Source: Whitmania pigra (taxonomy: Eukaryota > Annelida > Clitellata > Hirudinida > Haemopidae). Taken from it: DNA of 64,000 bases. The stretch lies in contig JAJTWR010000266.1 of the NCBI GenBank assembly GCA_021613335.1, positions 3,615,001 to 3,679,000 on the forward strand, read 5' to 3'. Each line of letters begins with the position of its first letter. The first letter of the stretch is position 1. Below are positions 33,074 through 46,329 of the stretch, piece after piece. The position numbers were made by a program, and so were the translations under genes. Below the pieces are notes generated by a model. The model did not search any database, was not told the origin of the DNA, and was given only the letters and a program-made list of their open reading frames with translations.

Positions 33074-36000
33074 ATGAGTAAGTTAGGGAAATTAGGGCGA
33101 ATTTAATAACAAGTTTGCTCATCTTTTTACGGAAATTATCCGCTATTGGATTGTTATTATTTAACAAAAGCTTTAACTAAAAAATATTTCGACAGTAAAA
33201 CTACAGTCGCTGAGAGACATACTTTTAAAAGCCGCAGCCATTAATTTTGACACGATATTTCTTGACATTGACCCGAATCAAGGGCACGGTATGTTAATTC
33301 AGAAGTTTTTGCGCTAGATTGGTCTGTTTTTATATACTTCTTTAATTATAACAAATAATGTTCTTAACCATTTGGTAGATACAACCATTACGTAATTTGT
33401 AGTTTTTAGAAAAGACATTCACTTATCACCGTACCTATTCGAGAATATAATGTTAAAAGGAAATGAGAGTGGCTGGCCCATCCCACCTCAATTTCTGAAG
33501 CATTGTCTAGCTCACAGAGATGCTCTTAATTGGGAGAACGTTGATGTTTTGCACGGAACTTACGAAGTTAAGTATCTCTTAAAGATCCAGGAAGCCCATC
33601 TGCCTCTGAAACAATTGTCCTTCCGAGTATACATGATAACCCCAGAATTGATGTCACTCGTAATTAAATATTCCTCATGTCTGGAAGTTCTCAACATCGG
33701 ATTTTACGACAACGGATGTAGAGTATAGTGGGATCATTTATTATTTACTTAGATTAACTTAGAAGATTAGATAGATAAATTAGATAAATAGAATACGTGG
33801 ATGGATGATCATATTAATAGACTCTGTAATTTGAATCTAACCATCTAAATAAAATTTTAAAAATCTATTGACAGTTGGAATAACATGGAGAAATTTGGAG
33901 AAAACTTTGATAAATTTATAACGCCGCTAAAATTTCCAAAACTAAAAAAATTGATAATTAGTTTCGATGTGTTTTGGGTTTATAAGATAGCTTGCTTAGA
34001 TTTTACATCCTGCTCTGAAACTTTGGAATCGCTTGAACTTCATTCTTTTCCTGGTCATTTTCCGAGAGATTGCCAATCAATTGAAGAACACTATTTTGCA
34101 TCATATTCCGAAATGCGTAATTTGAATACATTAACCTTTTGTAATTACATTTTGGGGATAACAACTCCTGACTTGGAACATCTCAAGAAATGTAAAAGTT
34201 TGAGGTTAGATTAATTTTAGAATTCAGCTATTATTTTTAATTTCCCGATTTCTTTTGTCTTTTCAGGTCGTTCAATCTTGTACGTTCCTACACAAATAAC
34301 TCTCGCAGTGCAATGGGCGTCGTTTTAGACTCTTTAACTCAACTAGAGTCACTGATGTTGACAGACACCGAATGTACAGAGTAATTATCAAATATGCTCA
34401 TTAGCGTGTTCATTGCTATTGTTGAAAATACATTAATAATTAAGCAAATAAGTTTGTCAAATTAACTAACTTGAAACTTAATTTTTTTATTACAGTAAAG
34501 ATATCAGCTACGTAAAGTTGAAAAATCTGAAATACTTCGGTTTATGGAATCAATATTGTGTAGTGAGAGACATTCCTGACATTGAAAAATACGCGCAAAC
34601 GATGTTTGTTTATTTTATTTAATTTTTAAATTTCAATATCTGGATTACATCGTTAACGTTCGCATTTAAAAAAATGTCAATAGTTAATATGAAAATAATT
34701 GAATGTTTAAAAAGTCATGATCTTTAAAACATTCTTTCCGAAGGTTGGCTCAAGAATTAACTTAGATTCAATGTTAACATATGTCGAGCATATGATATTT
34801 TTCGAAATGTTTGGGAGTTGGGAATTTGTAGATGTTGCAAAAAAAAATGATGGCTGACCTAACTTCAGTTACCTCGAACCAATGGCTAAGAATGGAAAAG
34901 GTTATGAATAAAACGAAAATAAATAAACTTTCATAAACACTTCATAAATGCAAAATAATTTTAAACGTTTCCATTAAATGACGTTTAGGTTTTAACGTTA
35001 CACATTATAAATTTTAGATTATTATAAAGGGCATCCGACATTTCTGGAAATGTGCAAATTCTAACGCGATTGGATATTTAAAGTAATTTTGTTGATTTAC
35101 TTTACACATTACTAAGAGTAAGTATTATAATTACAACAAACTCATACAAACGTTTTTTCTCAGTTTCGTTTTCGAATTTGCTGACAGAAATATTCAGTGG
35201 ACGACAGACTTTAAGAAGTAATGTTTTACTTAATAATGATAATAAAACCATCAATTGTAAAACAAAATGCGACATAATACTGATTCAATGTTTTAGGACA
35301 TTTTCCAATTTGATTTCAAACTTTGCTCTACATTTAAAGGTGATGTTTATTGTTTTATTTTTTTTTGTTTTATTTTGAATAACAAATTTCAATTCCATCA
35401 TTTCAGTTCACGGAAACTCAGGACTTTATATGGATCTTCAATCTGGTTAGCCTTAAAGATTGACGATTAATTTTGTTATTATTGCTTAACAAATTAGAGA
35501 TATCAAATCTCGAATAATTCCTGAAGCATTCATAATATTTTTATAAAAAATACTAACATTTTAGTGAGAATCCAAGCAAATGTTAGACTTCATAGTGGAC
35601 TATATCACGAAGAATCCGAACATAACCACAGCCATCAAATATCTGACTTACCTTGTTCTCAGCAATATTTATTTCAATGTCGACATTAGAATTTCACAAT
35701 TTCTTTTTGTAAGTGTTTAGCAGATCTATTTTCCATCATCAAATGTAATCTTGTTAATATTTTCAATGGTATTTATGAAAAACCTTAACTTATTCGCTAA
35801 TAAGCGGCAACCAAATTAGATGTTTCATTAATTTATTCATTAAACAAAAAATTATTTATTCCATTTGCTGCTGTACAAAATTTCACTATTTTAAATATGT
35901 ATCTTTCTGGAAATAAAAGTATTGCTTATTCTTATTAATTATTATATTAGCAGTTCAATTTATATATCAACTTGTTATTGATAACTACCTGGTGTTAACT

Positions 36001-36157
36001 TACAAAACCACTTACTAATTCAAATGTTTTTGATTTCCAGTTAAAAGTGAATTTAATTTATTTGGAGTACCGAGAAACTATGCCCAGTTTACATTGTGAG
36101 ACGATAGTTTGTGAGTCAATGACCTGTCAGAGAAGCTATTGTTTTAGTATATATTAA
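33074..36157 (+). pseudogene. Leucine-rich array gene, copy B (disabled)
   Basis: All 13 exons are present and aligned to copy A: 33074-33077, 33196-33288, 33403-33727, 33875-34204, 34267-34380, 34496-~34605, 34744-34900, 35018-35082, 35164-35217, 35297-35339, 35407-35445, 35565-35708, 36041-36157. It is a more divergent paralogue, with exon 5 27 bp longer. Two lesions break it: an extra base at an A run in exon 7 (34839-34847) shifts the frame, and the first codon of exon 12, TGG in A and C, is TGA at 35565-35567. The donor after exon 6 has also lost the GTACTT seen in A and C. Exons 2-5 remain open, so a truncated product is possible. A TATAAAAGG lies 390 bp upstream (32680-32688). Confidence 0.75.
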
Positions 36158-36554
36158 TAAACTTTTACCATAATTCCGAATCGATTTGGCGCAAAAATGA
36201 TAATTACTTCATCAATATCTGCAACAACAACTATTATTTATGGTTGACCCTTTCGCCAAATCATATGGAGTAAAACTAATAGGAAAAATATCCTGCATGG
36301 TCTAGGTTCCTAAGTATTGCCCTATGAAAAATAAGGATTTGAATCAAACCTGTTTAAATTAAGCTTTACCTAATCAATTTAATTAAATTATTAGTTGATT
36401 TAAAAAATTTGTATTTTTATTCGTTTTATGACCAACTTTATTTGTTGGGTGGAATTTATTTTAATCAGCCAAAACGCTGCGACAGACTCTTGATTTTATA
36501 TATTTAGATATTAAGAGCCCCCGGAGGTTATCCGAACTCTGTTTCTGGACATCT

Positions 36555-36578
36555 GCCAAAAAAGGTTGTGCACCACTG
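36555..36578 (-). repeat. hAT-type terminal motif
   Basis: CAGTGGTGCACAACC plus T run on the minus strand, duplicated from or with the motif at 24336-24359, near the edge of the duplicated segment. Confidence 0.45.
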
Positions 36579-38481
36579 ATTTACACACTGCAACATGTTC
36601 GACTTCAAATAGTTTATTAGTAGATTTACTTTAATCCCGAGACAGGTGGGAGTCTGGGAACATTTTTTATTTTAAATATTTGTTGTAATTTGAAATCCTA
36701 AACCTTATAGGAATTATTATAATATGCATTTGAATTTTGAATCCTAATTTTTCCAACTTATTTCAGTTTATTCCAAGCGGGAGGGCAAGCTGCCCCCTCA
36801 TGGGTCGTCACTGTTAGTATCACTTCCGCATTCATGCCACGCTGACTGGAACATCAGTGTAATTAACATCCTTAAACTCGCTTGCACGATTAGGGATCGA
36901 CTGGGAACTGGGATAGCCCGAGTCGTGGAATAAAATATATGTTTAGATAAGGAACATATTCTAGCTTTGTTCGATTTCTTAAACCTATCTGCAATGCTAT
37001 CGTGCAAATTCAGTGATTATTGCAGTTATTTATCTCGATACCATAGATTATACAAAACTAAAAACATACTAATTTTTCATTAATTATCTTTGGTTATCAT
37101 CAACTTTTAAAGTTTACTCGTTTTAAAAAGCTGAAAGGATGCCTCTATATGGGAAGGCAGAGATAAAAAAAGAGTACATGAAGAAGAAATATATAGGTGT
37201 CGTAGTTGATCCTTTTTTTCTGGTCATAATCATCATTATTAAGCTTTAAATCACCTATTGTTTTTTTTTTGTAAAAAGTAACACGAACTTTTACAAATAA
37301 TATATTTGAACCGACCTGAAATCAATTTCTAATTTCGGCCCAGTACACTGAGGAGAACCGCCCACCTTCCACAAGTGGAACATCATCCAAAATATGCACT
37401 TATTTCGTTCGCAAGCTAAAAATATTATTTGATTACATCAAAAGCAGGACTGTTTTACAATATAAAAATGCTTAAAACCTGCTTGTCACTGTAAAATCTG
37501 TCCTTTGCAAGACATTTTACAAGTAACAGGGCCGTATTTAAGAGGGGGGAAATTATTCAAAAATCTCAAAAATCACGATATTTCACATTAATTTTAATAC
37601 CGAAAATATTAATGTTTTGTTCATTTATAATTACTTATCGAAGAGCTTTTTATGAACTCTCCAAAAAATACAAAACAGTTTTTCTAACAAAATATTTTCA
37701 CCTAAATGAGAAAAAATCATGACGTTCCACAAGTGAAACGTTTTAATATAAAAAGTTAAATAAATTGTTCTAAACAAGACCCATCATGCAGTAGTCTGTA
37801 CTGGTCATTTTAGCAGTTAAGAAACACTCCCTCAACTCAGTATTTCATAAATACCAGAATCATAATCCAATTTATCGTCTCCACGATAACGAAAAACTTA
37901 ACCATACACTCAGTAAACTCGGCCTATCAAGTAATTCCGCCTAACGCCTCCCTGGTTATTTAATTGTTGAATCCTCAAACAAATTTACAACTTCTAAACA
38001 AAACTGACATGTAAGACAAGTAAATAATTAAACAAAAGTAATTATCTAGGCCTTGCAGCAAATTTTTTGCTTTCGACGAGACTGTCCTCTCATAGGAACA
38101 TGCCCAAACATAGGTATTGAAACATTTGGATGTTTTCTAAACGTTATTTTCTATTTCATTACATGCAAGACCATGCCTCTTGACCTGGATAATCATCTCA
38201 TGAATAATCGATGAGACAAGTTACAGTTGCCAAATAAACCATTCAGCCATTCCCGTAATCTCCGTGATGTATGAACCGCAGCCATTTTACTTTGCACAGT
38301 TTTATTGCAAGCCTCGAAAAATTTAATTATTGTTTATAATAAAAGTTACTATTACGTATCTTTCGCAATTCAATCAAATCCTTGTGAAAGATATTCAATT
38401 ACACGTTAGTCATTCACATAAGAGATCATTTGAACAAGAATACCTGAGAAGTAAAACTTAGAGCACCCGTATTTTTACAAC

Positions 38482-41400
38482 ATGAGTAAGTTCGAGAATT
38501 TAGTTTTATTTGTTATTTGATAATTTATAATATATTTAATTATATGACAATTTAATAACAAGTTTGCTTAGCTGTATGATTATTACCGTTTAACAATGTC
38601 TAATTAAAAAAAAACATTTCTACAGTAAAATTACCATCGCTGAGAGACATACTTTTGAAAGCGACAGCCATTAATTTCGACACGATATTCTTGACATTGA
38701 CCCGATTCAAGGACATGGCATGTTTATTATTTGAAATTTGTTTAATTATAACAAATAGTGTTTCTAACAACTTTGTCAATACAACCATTACGTAATTTGT
38801 AGTTTTTAGAAAAGACATTCACTTACCACCGTACCTGTTCGAGAATATAATGTTAAAAGGAAATGAGGGTGGTTGGCCCATCCCACCTCAATTTCTGAAG
38901 CATTGTCTAGCTCACAGAGATGCTCTTAATTGGGAGAACGTTGATGTTTTGCACGGAACTTACGAAGTTAAGTATCTCTTAAAGATCCAGGAAGCCCATC
39001 TGCCTCTGAAACAATTGTCCTTCCGAGTATACATGATAACCCCAGAATTGATGTCACTCGTAATTAAATATTCCTCATGTCTTGAAGTTCTCAACATTGG
39101 ATACTGCAATAATGGGTGTGAAATGATGTGAGATGTTAATTATTGTACCATATCTTAATAACACTTAATTATAGTTTTTAAAATTGGCAGAGACTCTATG
39201 AAAATTTATAATGAAAGATTTGAAAAATTTAGGATGCCGTTAAAATTTCCAAAACTGAAAAAACTCATAATTAACTTTCACGTATATTGGGCTCATAAGA
39301 TGATTTACATAGATTTTACTTCCTGCACTGAAACTTTGGAATCTCTTGAACTTCATAATTTGATTTTTGTGTGTTTGAAATTGGGTCTGGAGCGTTCATA
39401 CGAAGAGAATCACTTTTATGACTCATTGGATGAGATGCGCAGCTTGAGAAATTTCACCGTGTTTAATCCTAATCTACATTTCAGTTCTAAAATGAATCTT
39501 TTAAGTAACCTCAAAAGTCTAAGGTAATTGAGAAATTCACATAGGCATGTGTTTTACATTTTACATTTTCATGGCCCAGGTTAATGTTTCAGGTCGCTAA
39601 ACCTAATAGAGACCAATGAAAGGGAATGCCACTTAGAAGCCCTACCACATCTAGAATCATTAACACTGACTGATGGAATGTAAGTTTTATTTACATGTCG
39701 CAATAGTTAAAAAAGGTTTTAAATAAATAGCAAATTAATTAGTTATTAAGAATTTATAATAATTACTTATTATAATTGGGTTACTTGTAATTTGTTTCCA
39801 AATTAATAAGTTAATTGTTATTAATGTATTACATTAAATTTACTTTTATGTTAATTACAGCTACCTTGATATCAGCTGCATAAAATCAAAAAGCCTCAAG
39901 TACTTTGGCATATGGAATATATTTACAGAAGCGACAGTCATTCCTGATATTGAAAAATATGCGCAGACTGTACTTATCTAATTTTTACCTAATCACTAAT
40001 AACAATTTGCATATGTTATTGCGTGCTTTTATGAAACATTATCAGACTATTTGAAAATTTATTACATCAATTTTATAAATGAATTCGAATAAAAAATTAT
40101 TTTTTCAGATTGGCGCAAAAGTTAATTTAGATTCAATGATGACATATTTCGAACATATGTTAATTTTCGAAAAGTTTGGGATTGATGAATTTACAGAAGT
40201 GGTTAAAAAATTTATGGCTGAGCAAACTTCTGTTACCTCGAAACAATGGCTAAGATTGGAAAAGGTTCGGAATAAATTAAATTCAAATAAACATTCATAA
40301 GCATTTCAACAATGCAATTTAATTTTAAATATTTGTATTAAATATTTTTTTTGGAAAATTAACTTTTTTAGATTATTGTGAGCGTCATCCGACAATTCTG
40401 GAAATGTTATTATGACACGATTGGATATGCAAAGTAATTTAATTTATTATTTTTAAACATTTATTTGCAAATATACTTTTTACAACAATTTAATACAAAT
40501 GTTCCTTCTCAGTTACGTATTTGAATTTGCCGACAGAAATTATCATTGGACAACAAATTTTAAGAAGTATTTTGTTACCCGCTTAATTAGTTTTATATTT
40601 TATTAGAAAATTTTGAATTATTTAAAATATAATTAAAACTAATAATTCATAATAACAAAAACAAAATGAACATTAATTTTAAAATTATTATTAATCAACA
40701 GCACTAAATATATGAATTAAAATAACTAATAATAACAAAAATGATAACATATTAACTAGAATTTAAATATGACATTTAGTAACATTACACTAAATAAATT
40801 AAAATTAAAAATTGTCACAAATATTGTTATTAATAATACACAATTAATTGTTTAATATTTCTACAAAAATGTAGCAAACTCGGTGTAATGAAAAGAATTA
40901 TTTAATTAAAACATACTCGACCTAATACTGATTCCATTTCTGTAGGGAATTTTGCAACTTGATTTCAAACTTTGCTTTACATTTAAAGGTGATGTTTATT
41001 GTTTTAAATGATTATTTTATTTTACTTTTACTTATTTTTTATTTATTTGAGCAATTTTATTTATTTAACCAACACAATAAACCAACTGAAAAATTGTAAA
41101 TAAATTTCAACCTCTGCATTTCAGTTCATGGAAACTCAGAACTTTGTATGGATCTTCAATCTGGTCAGCCGTTTTCACATTTTAATTGATTTTATTATTA
41201 TTATTACTATTTCTAAAAAGTGATATCACAAGAATTATTAATCAACAAATATTTATGGTGATTGATGATATTCTAAATAAAAATATTAACATTTCAGTGG
41301 GAATCCAAGCAAATATTAGACTTCATAGTGGACTATATCACGAGGAATCCGAGCATAACCACAGCCATGAAATATCTGACTTACCTTGTTCTCAGCAATA

Positions 41401-41771
41401 TTTATTTCAATGTCGACATTAGTATTTTACAATTTCTTAATGTAAGTTTTAAGCAGATCTATTTTCCATCATCAAATTTAATGCTGTAACCAAATTTGAC
41501 TATTTTAAATATGTATCTTTCTGGCAATTAAATTATTGCTCATTCTTATTAATTATTATATTAGCCCTTCAATTTATGTATCAACTTGCGATTGTTAACT
41601 AAGCGGTGTTAACTTACGAAACCACTCACTAAATCAAATGTTTTTGATTTCCAGTTAAAAGTGAATTTAATTTATTTGGAGTACCGAGAATCAACGCCCA
41701 GTTTACATTGTGAGACGATAGTTTGTGAGTCAATGACCTGTCAGAAAAACTATTGTTTCAGTATATATTAA
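38482..41771 (+). CDS. Leucine-rich array gene, copy C (frameshifted or rescued), 522 aa
   Basis: Exons: 38482-38485, 38626-38717 or -38721, 38803-39127, 39191-39523, 39593-39679, 39861-39969, 40109-40264, 40372-40433, 40513-40566, 40946-40988, 41125-41163, 41298-41441, 41655-41771. All but exon 2 are open and nearly identical to copy A. Exon 2 has lost one T in the run corresponding to ATATTTCTT of copy A (ATATTCTT near 38690). With the GC donor used by A the frame is lost. With the GT donor four bases downstream (CAT|GTTTAT) the total is again 1569 nt, and only about eleven residues before exon 3 differ. Which donor is used cannot be told from sequence, so C is either a very young pseudogene or a functional paralogue with an altered N-terminal segment. 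Confidence 0.6.
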
Positions 41772-42827
41772 TAAACTTTTACCATAATTACGAATCGATT
41801 TGGCGCAAAAATGATAATTACTTCATCAATATCTACAACAACTATTATTTATGGTTGACCCTTTCGCCTAATCATAGACAGCGAAACTAATAGGAAAAAT
41901 ATTCTGCTTTGCCCACGTTCCTACGGAATTATTTTCTTAAAATTGTGTCGGAGTTGTTTAGCGCGATGACTTTGATTAATTTATTTGAAATTTATGTAGG
42001 GCAATTAGTCCAATTGGTAATAGTTGCAATTAGCAAATTTTAAAATTTATATATAATAACGACGATTATGATGACGCTGAGAACAAAGGTTGATGGTGAA
42101 AGTCTTAAGGGATGAGAACACGAGTTTCCTGGATGGCACCAACCTTAGTGAAGATCAGATTGGCAATATTGATAGGATGATGATAATGATGATAGCGTAA
42201 TATTTTCAGAATATCAGCCATTGTTACCAAAATGTTTATAAATTGAGGTGGTGATGGCTAATTTATCTATGAGTTTGTTGTTAATAATAGGATCCACTGT
42301 TATCAAGAATTTCGAAAGTTGTCTTGAAATTCGACACAATAATTACTCAATCATTAACAAATTCAGATAATTCAGAATTTATCAAGCGATTAGTGATGGT
42401 TATGATGATGACGATGATAATGAAATCATCTAATATAGTGATGGTTAAAATTTATGTGTGATGATGGTGGTGATGGCGATAATGAAATCATCTAATATAG
42501 TGATGGCGATCTAATAAATTATGACGGCAATGACATCATGTCAACGACGTAGGGAAGTTACTAAACATTAGTGCTGTTTTCATTTTAGATGGAAATGCCT
42601 GAAACAAATTTTGATTTAGCGACGATTCGAAATTGGAGGACAAAAAAGTGAACGAGTGGGGGTTAAAGCTTGGATTAGCGTTAAAATGCTGTTCGAATAA
42701 TTATGAGGACTAATGTAGTGATTATTATTGTTCTCACTGTTCACGATATTGACAGGTTGTTATTATTATTACCAGTACTGTTATTGTTATTATTTAAAAA
42801 TAAAATTAAAAAAATCTGCTGGCGGAT

Positions 42828-44370
42828 ATGAGAACATGGAGAAATTTGGAGAAAGCTTTGATGAATTTAAAACGCCGTTAAAATTTCCAAGACAAAAAAA
42901 ATTGCTAATTTACTTCGAAGTATATCGGTTTTGTAAGATAGCTTGCTTAGATTTTACATCCAGCTCTGAAACTTTGGAATCGCTTGAATTTCATGACTTT
43001 ATTGATGGATATCCGAAAAGTAAAAGATACTGCAAGCAACACTTTTTGGCGTCATGCTCGGAAATGCGCAAATTAAAATCCATTATCTTTTGTGATATCT
43101 TGGCTTCTGTGTCAGATACTTTTTTTCGAACAAACCGAAAAAATTCTGAGGTTAGAATTCATTTCACTTACGTTGAATTGTCTGATTATTTTCAGGTCAG
43201 TACGTATCCACAACGATAACCTACGCTGAGCAGTGGATATCACCTTAGACGCTTTGCCTCAACTAGAATCGTTAACTTTGACTAATACTCCATGCAGGGA
43301 GAAAATACTAAACACGTTTATTTGCATATTCATTTTCTATTAAAAAGCAACATTAATAATTAATGTCAACTTGAAATCAAATAAACCAATTTGAAGCTTA
43401 AATTTTTTTATTACAATAATGATATCAGCCATATAAAATATAAAATATAAAAACCAGAAATACTTTGGTTTATGGGAATATCATTGTGCACCGAAAGATG
43501 TAAAATACATTCCTGATATTGAAACATACGCACAAATAGTAATAGATTTATTTATGTTATATTTTAATTTATCTACACGCCTGGTTAGATATAGTTATAA
43601 TGTTCACATTCTGCCAATATAACATTAGTTATTATAAAATTACTTGTAAATTTTTAGCAAGTCATGATCTTAAAGAAATTTATGAATATTATTTTTGAAG
43701 GTTGGCTCGACGGTTAAATTAGATTTAATATTGACATATTTTGAAAGAATTGGTTATAGAGAATTTGTAAATGTCGCTAAAAAAGATTTGTGAATGACCA
43801 AACTTCTGTTGCCTCGAACCAATGGCTAAGAATTGAGCAGGTTATGAATAACTTTATGAAATTTTCATAAACATTTTAGCACTGCAATTTTATTTTAAAT
43901 GCTTGCATTAAATAACTTCTTGGCAAATTTAATTTTTAATTTTAAGATTATTGTTAGTGTCATCCGACAATTCTGGAAAGCTTTTAATGGCGACGCGATT
44001 ATATATGCAAAGTAATTTAATTTATTTGTGACATTTATTTTCAAATATGTTGTTTACAACAACATCAAAAGGTGATGTCATATCGTTAAAATGTACTAAA
44101 TCTAAGCGTTGCTTAAATTCAAGCATGACTAATTAATAAGTTAAATCAGTCACCCTGTTTCGGATTATTAATTGATTAATTCAGTTTAAATATTAAATAC
44201 CCAAGGACAGTAAACACATCATAAGAATTAAAACTCTCTAAATCCTTAATAAATAAATTTAAAAACTAAGCTACGACTTTAACGACGATAAAAAAAAAGT
44301 TAATTAATAAGTTCTATCTTTTCAGAATTGAAACATCGAACAGAAAAGTTATCATTGAAGCCATGCAATT
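42828..44370 (+). pseudogene. Leucine-rich array gene, copy D (truncated relic)
   Basis: Only parts of exons 4 to 9 remain. Exon-4-like sequence starts near 42828 (MEKFGESFDEF, closest to copy B) but its acceptor AG is GG. Exon 6 near 43415 has AA instead of the acceptor AG. Exon 7 near 43701-43840 has a stop after an A run (KKDL-stop). Exon 8 is near 43948-44012, and a faint exon 9 is near 44326 (CGAACAGAAAAGTTATCATTG). Exons 1-3 are missing. Clearly dead. Confidence 0.8.
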
Positions 44371-45198
44371 TAATTGCTCCATGTTGATAATTACCTCGCA
44401 ACTATTACATTATTACGTCTTGACTTTAAGTGCAACACTTCGGCCACAAGAAATGAAAAAGTCGAGTCGGACGAATGTCGCGGCGCTGGAAGTGGTGGAA
44501 CTCATCCACATACGAAGGCTTTTTTATGGAAATTCTGGAAAGCAAACCACACATCAATGGCTTCCAAAGGATTAGACAGATGTAAACAGCATGACATCCC
44601 AATAAGCAGTTTTTTTTTCTGACATTGCAAGCAAAGACAGATGAAGCATTCAGCTCAAAGAATTTTTTTTATCACAACATCCAACAAAATTGACTCCTTT
44701 AATGCATTTTGAAAGAATACAAATTGATATGAAATTGAAATTTCACCTCGGCAAAAAACATTTCTGTTGATAATTTAACGAAAAACAGTTAATTCCACCT
44801 ACAAATGTACAGTGGAATACTTTAGAGATAACAGCTTTCAAGAAGGAAGGTTTGATCAATTTTCTAGAACAGAAACAAATTTATAAATTCGTAACACGAA
44901 ATTGATTAATGCAGTGCTCGGACAGCTCTCCAACAAAGTATGTTCCTCTGTCGAATCGAATTTTTCAACAGACCTCAAAATCCCTAGGATAAGAGAATGC
45001 AGCTGAATTGAACATCTTCTGAACGGTGACGTTTTGCGGCAAATTCCTCCCATCTTCGCAGTGAATTGCAATAAAAAAACGAGCTCGCGTTTCAAAATCA
45101 TTCAAATCCGAACCCATATTAAAATGTTGTTCTCAAAAGTGGCAACATTTAGAAAGGAAATTCTTATAGTCTTCGTATTAGAATGAACTAATATTAAT

Positions 45199-45204
45199 TT
45201 TATT
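45199..45204 (-). terminator. Polyadenylation signal of the TMUB-like gene
   Basis: AATAAA on the minus strand about 85 bp beyond the stop codon. Confidence 0.5.
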
Positions 45205-45287
45205 TTAATGAGTTAAAATTAACAATGACAGCATTTGCAAACATTAATATTCGTTCGAATAACAAAATTTCGAGTCCTATCTTCCGT

Positions 45288-46329
45288 TCAATCCTGATGC
45301 AGATGTCCGACGGCATCGTTCTGGGATCCTACCCTGTAAGAGGCCAACAGAGACAGTATATAAAGGAAGGTGATGGCCACGAGAGAGAATGTAGAGGTGC
45401 CATTGAAGTATCCCCTGTGAAATATCCTAGCGTACCATATGAGAGCCAGTGCCAGGCCGAAGATCGGAAAGACGAGGGCACCTATGTCCAGGGCACCCCT
45501 CTGCCTGCCCGTGGAAGAAGAAGATTGGGACAATCTTTCGGCAGGTCGAATGTTGGACACGAGACAATGGATGACGTCATCGTGCTTGACGTTGTACAGT
45601 CGAAGGGAGGTGCTTTCGTTCTTCAGCTCTCTCCCCCCAATTATGAACCGAACGACCGACTGGGAGCCAATCTCGTGAGAAAAATTTCTCCTGGAATTAA
45701 ATGCGATCATAAGATCAGTCCGAATGAATTCAATGTTTTATTTTAAACAACCTTTTAAATTCTCCAATTGTTTCTTCGGGTCTTGCAAAAACGGTCCTTT
45801 GCTTGCCATCAATATACTGAAGCCTGATTCTCATGTGACCGGTCGGAGTTTCGGCGGGAGAACTTCTTTCGTTTGCCTTCTCGACGGGTTCTCTCGCTGC
45901 TTCGGAAGACTCATTCGGAGGTGATTGGTCAGTAGGTGAGGAGCTTCCATTGTTTTCATTTTCGACAGAATCATGTTGCGGAGCGGGATCATTCGTAGTT
46001 TCTTCAGAAGCCATGTCGGTCAGGAGAGGTTCGACTTCGGGGTTTTCGTACCTGTCGGGTTCGTTTGGATTGTTAGAATCATTCCCTTGCGGTGGATTGG
46101 AATCAATCCCTGGAGATGAATTGGAATCACTTCCAGTTGCAGCTTCTGCATTTGTTCCAGTAAACCTCCCAAATATGTTATTGAAGAGTGCATTGTCGAT
46201 GGCAACAACATAAGTGAAGCTGCTGGGGCTGACCGAAGTAGAAAGCCAGGACACATATAGTGCGACTATGATGAAGACGACCAAGAACAAATACAATACT
46301 TCATCTCCAACCCCTTCTATTATTGACAT
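45288..46329 (-). CDS. TMUB1/2-like transmembrane ubiquitin-like protein, 326 aa
   Basis: Two exons, 45752-46329 and 45690-45288, total 981 nt, phase 2 at the junction (donor AAAAG|GTTGTT, acceptor TTCCAG|G). The N terminus MSIIEGVGDEVLYLF plus a hydrophobic helix matches the TMUB start. A Ser/Pro/Glu/Asn-rich linker follows, then a ubiquitin-like domain from about residue 165 (MRIRLQYIDGKQRTVF ... ETIGEFKRLF) to 246 (DVIHCLVSNIR). Two transmembrane helices close the protein (ALVFPIFGLALALIWY and LVAITFLYILSLLASY). TMUB proteins act at the ER or Golgi membrane and in receptor recycling and ER-associated degradation; that role is inferred from the family. Signature order and length fit a complete gene. 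Confidence 0.92.

Larger units (their letters stand above)
36518..42590 (+). repeat. Segmental duplication unit C
   Basis: Near-identical partner of 24300-30368. It contains an extra ~425-bp block (about 36836-37258) between the conserved CGCATTCATG and the T-run plus GTAAAAAGTAACACG, and lacks the SINE of unit A. Confidence 0.9.

Noticed and set aside
44363..44622. Two overlapping 70-82 aa plus-strand frames
   Set aside because: They lie in decayed sequence just after the copy D relic and have no splice or domain support.
44856..45101. 81-aa minus-strand frame
   Set aside because: Downstream of the TMUB-like gene's polyadenylation signal, no domain or splice context.
45225..45746. 173-aa plus-strand frame
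   Set aside because: Antisense shadow of the second TMUB-like exon.
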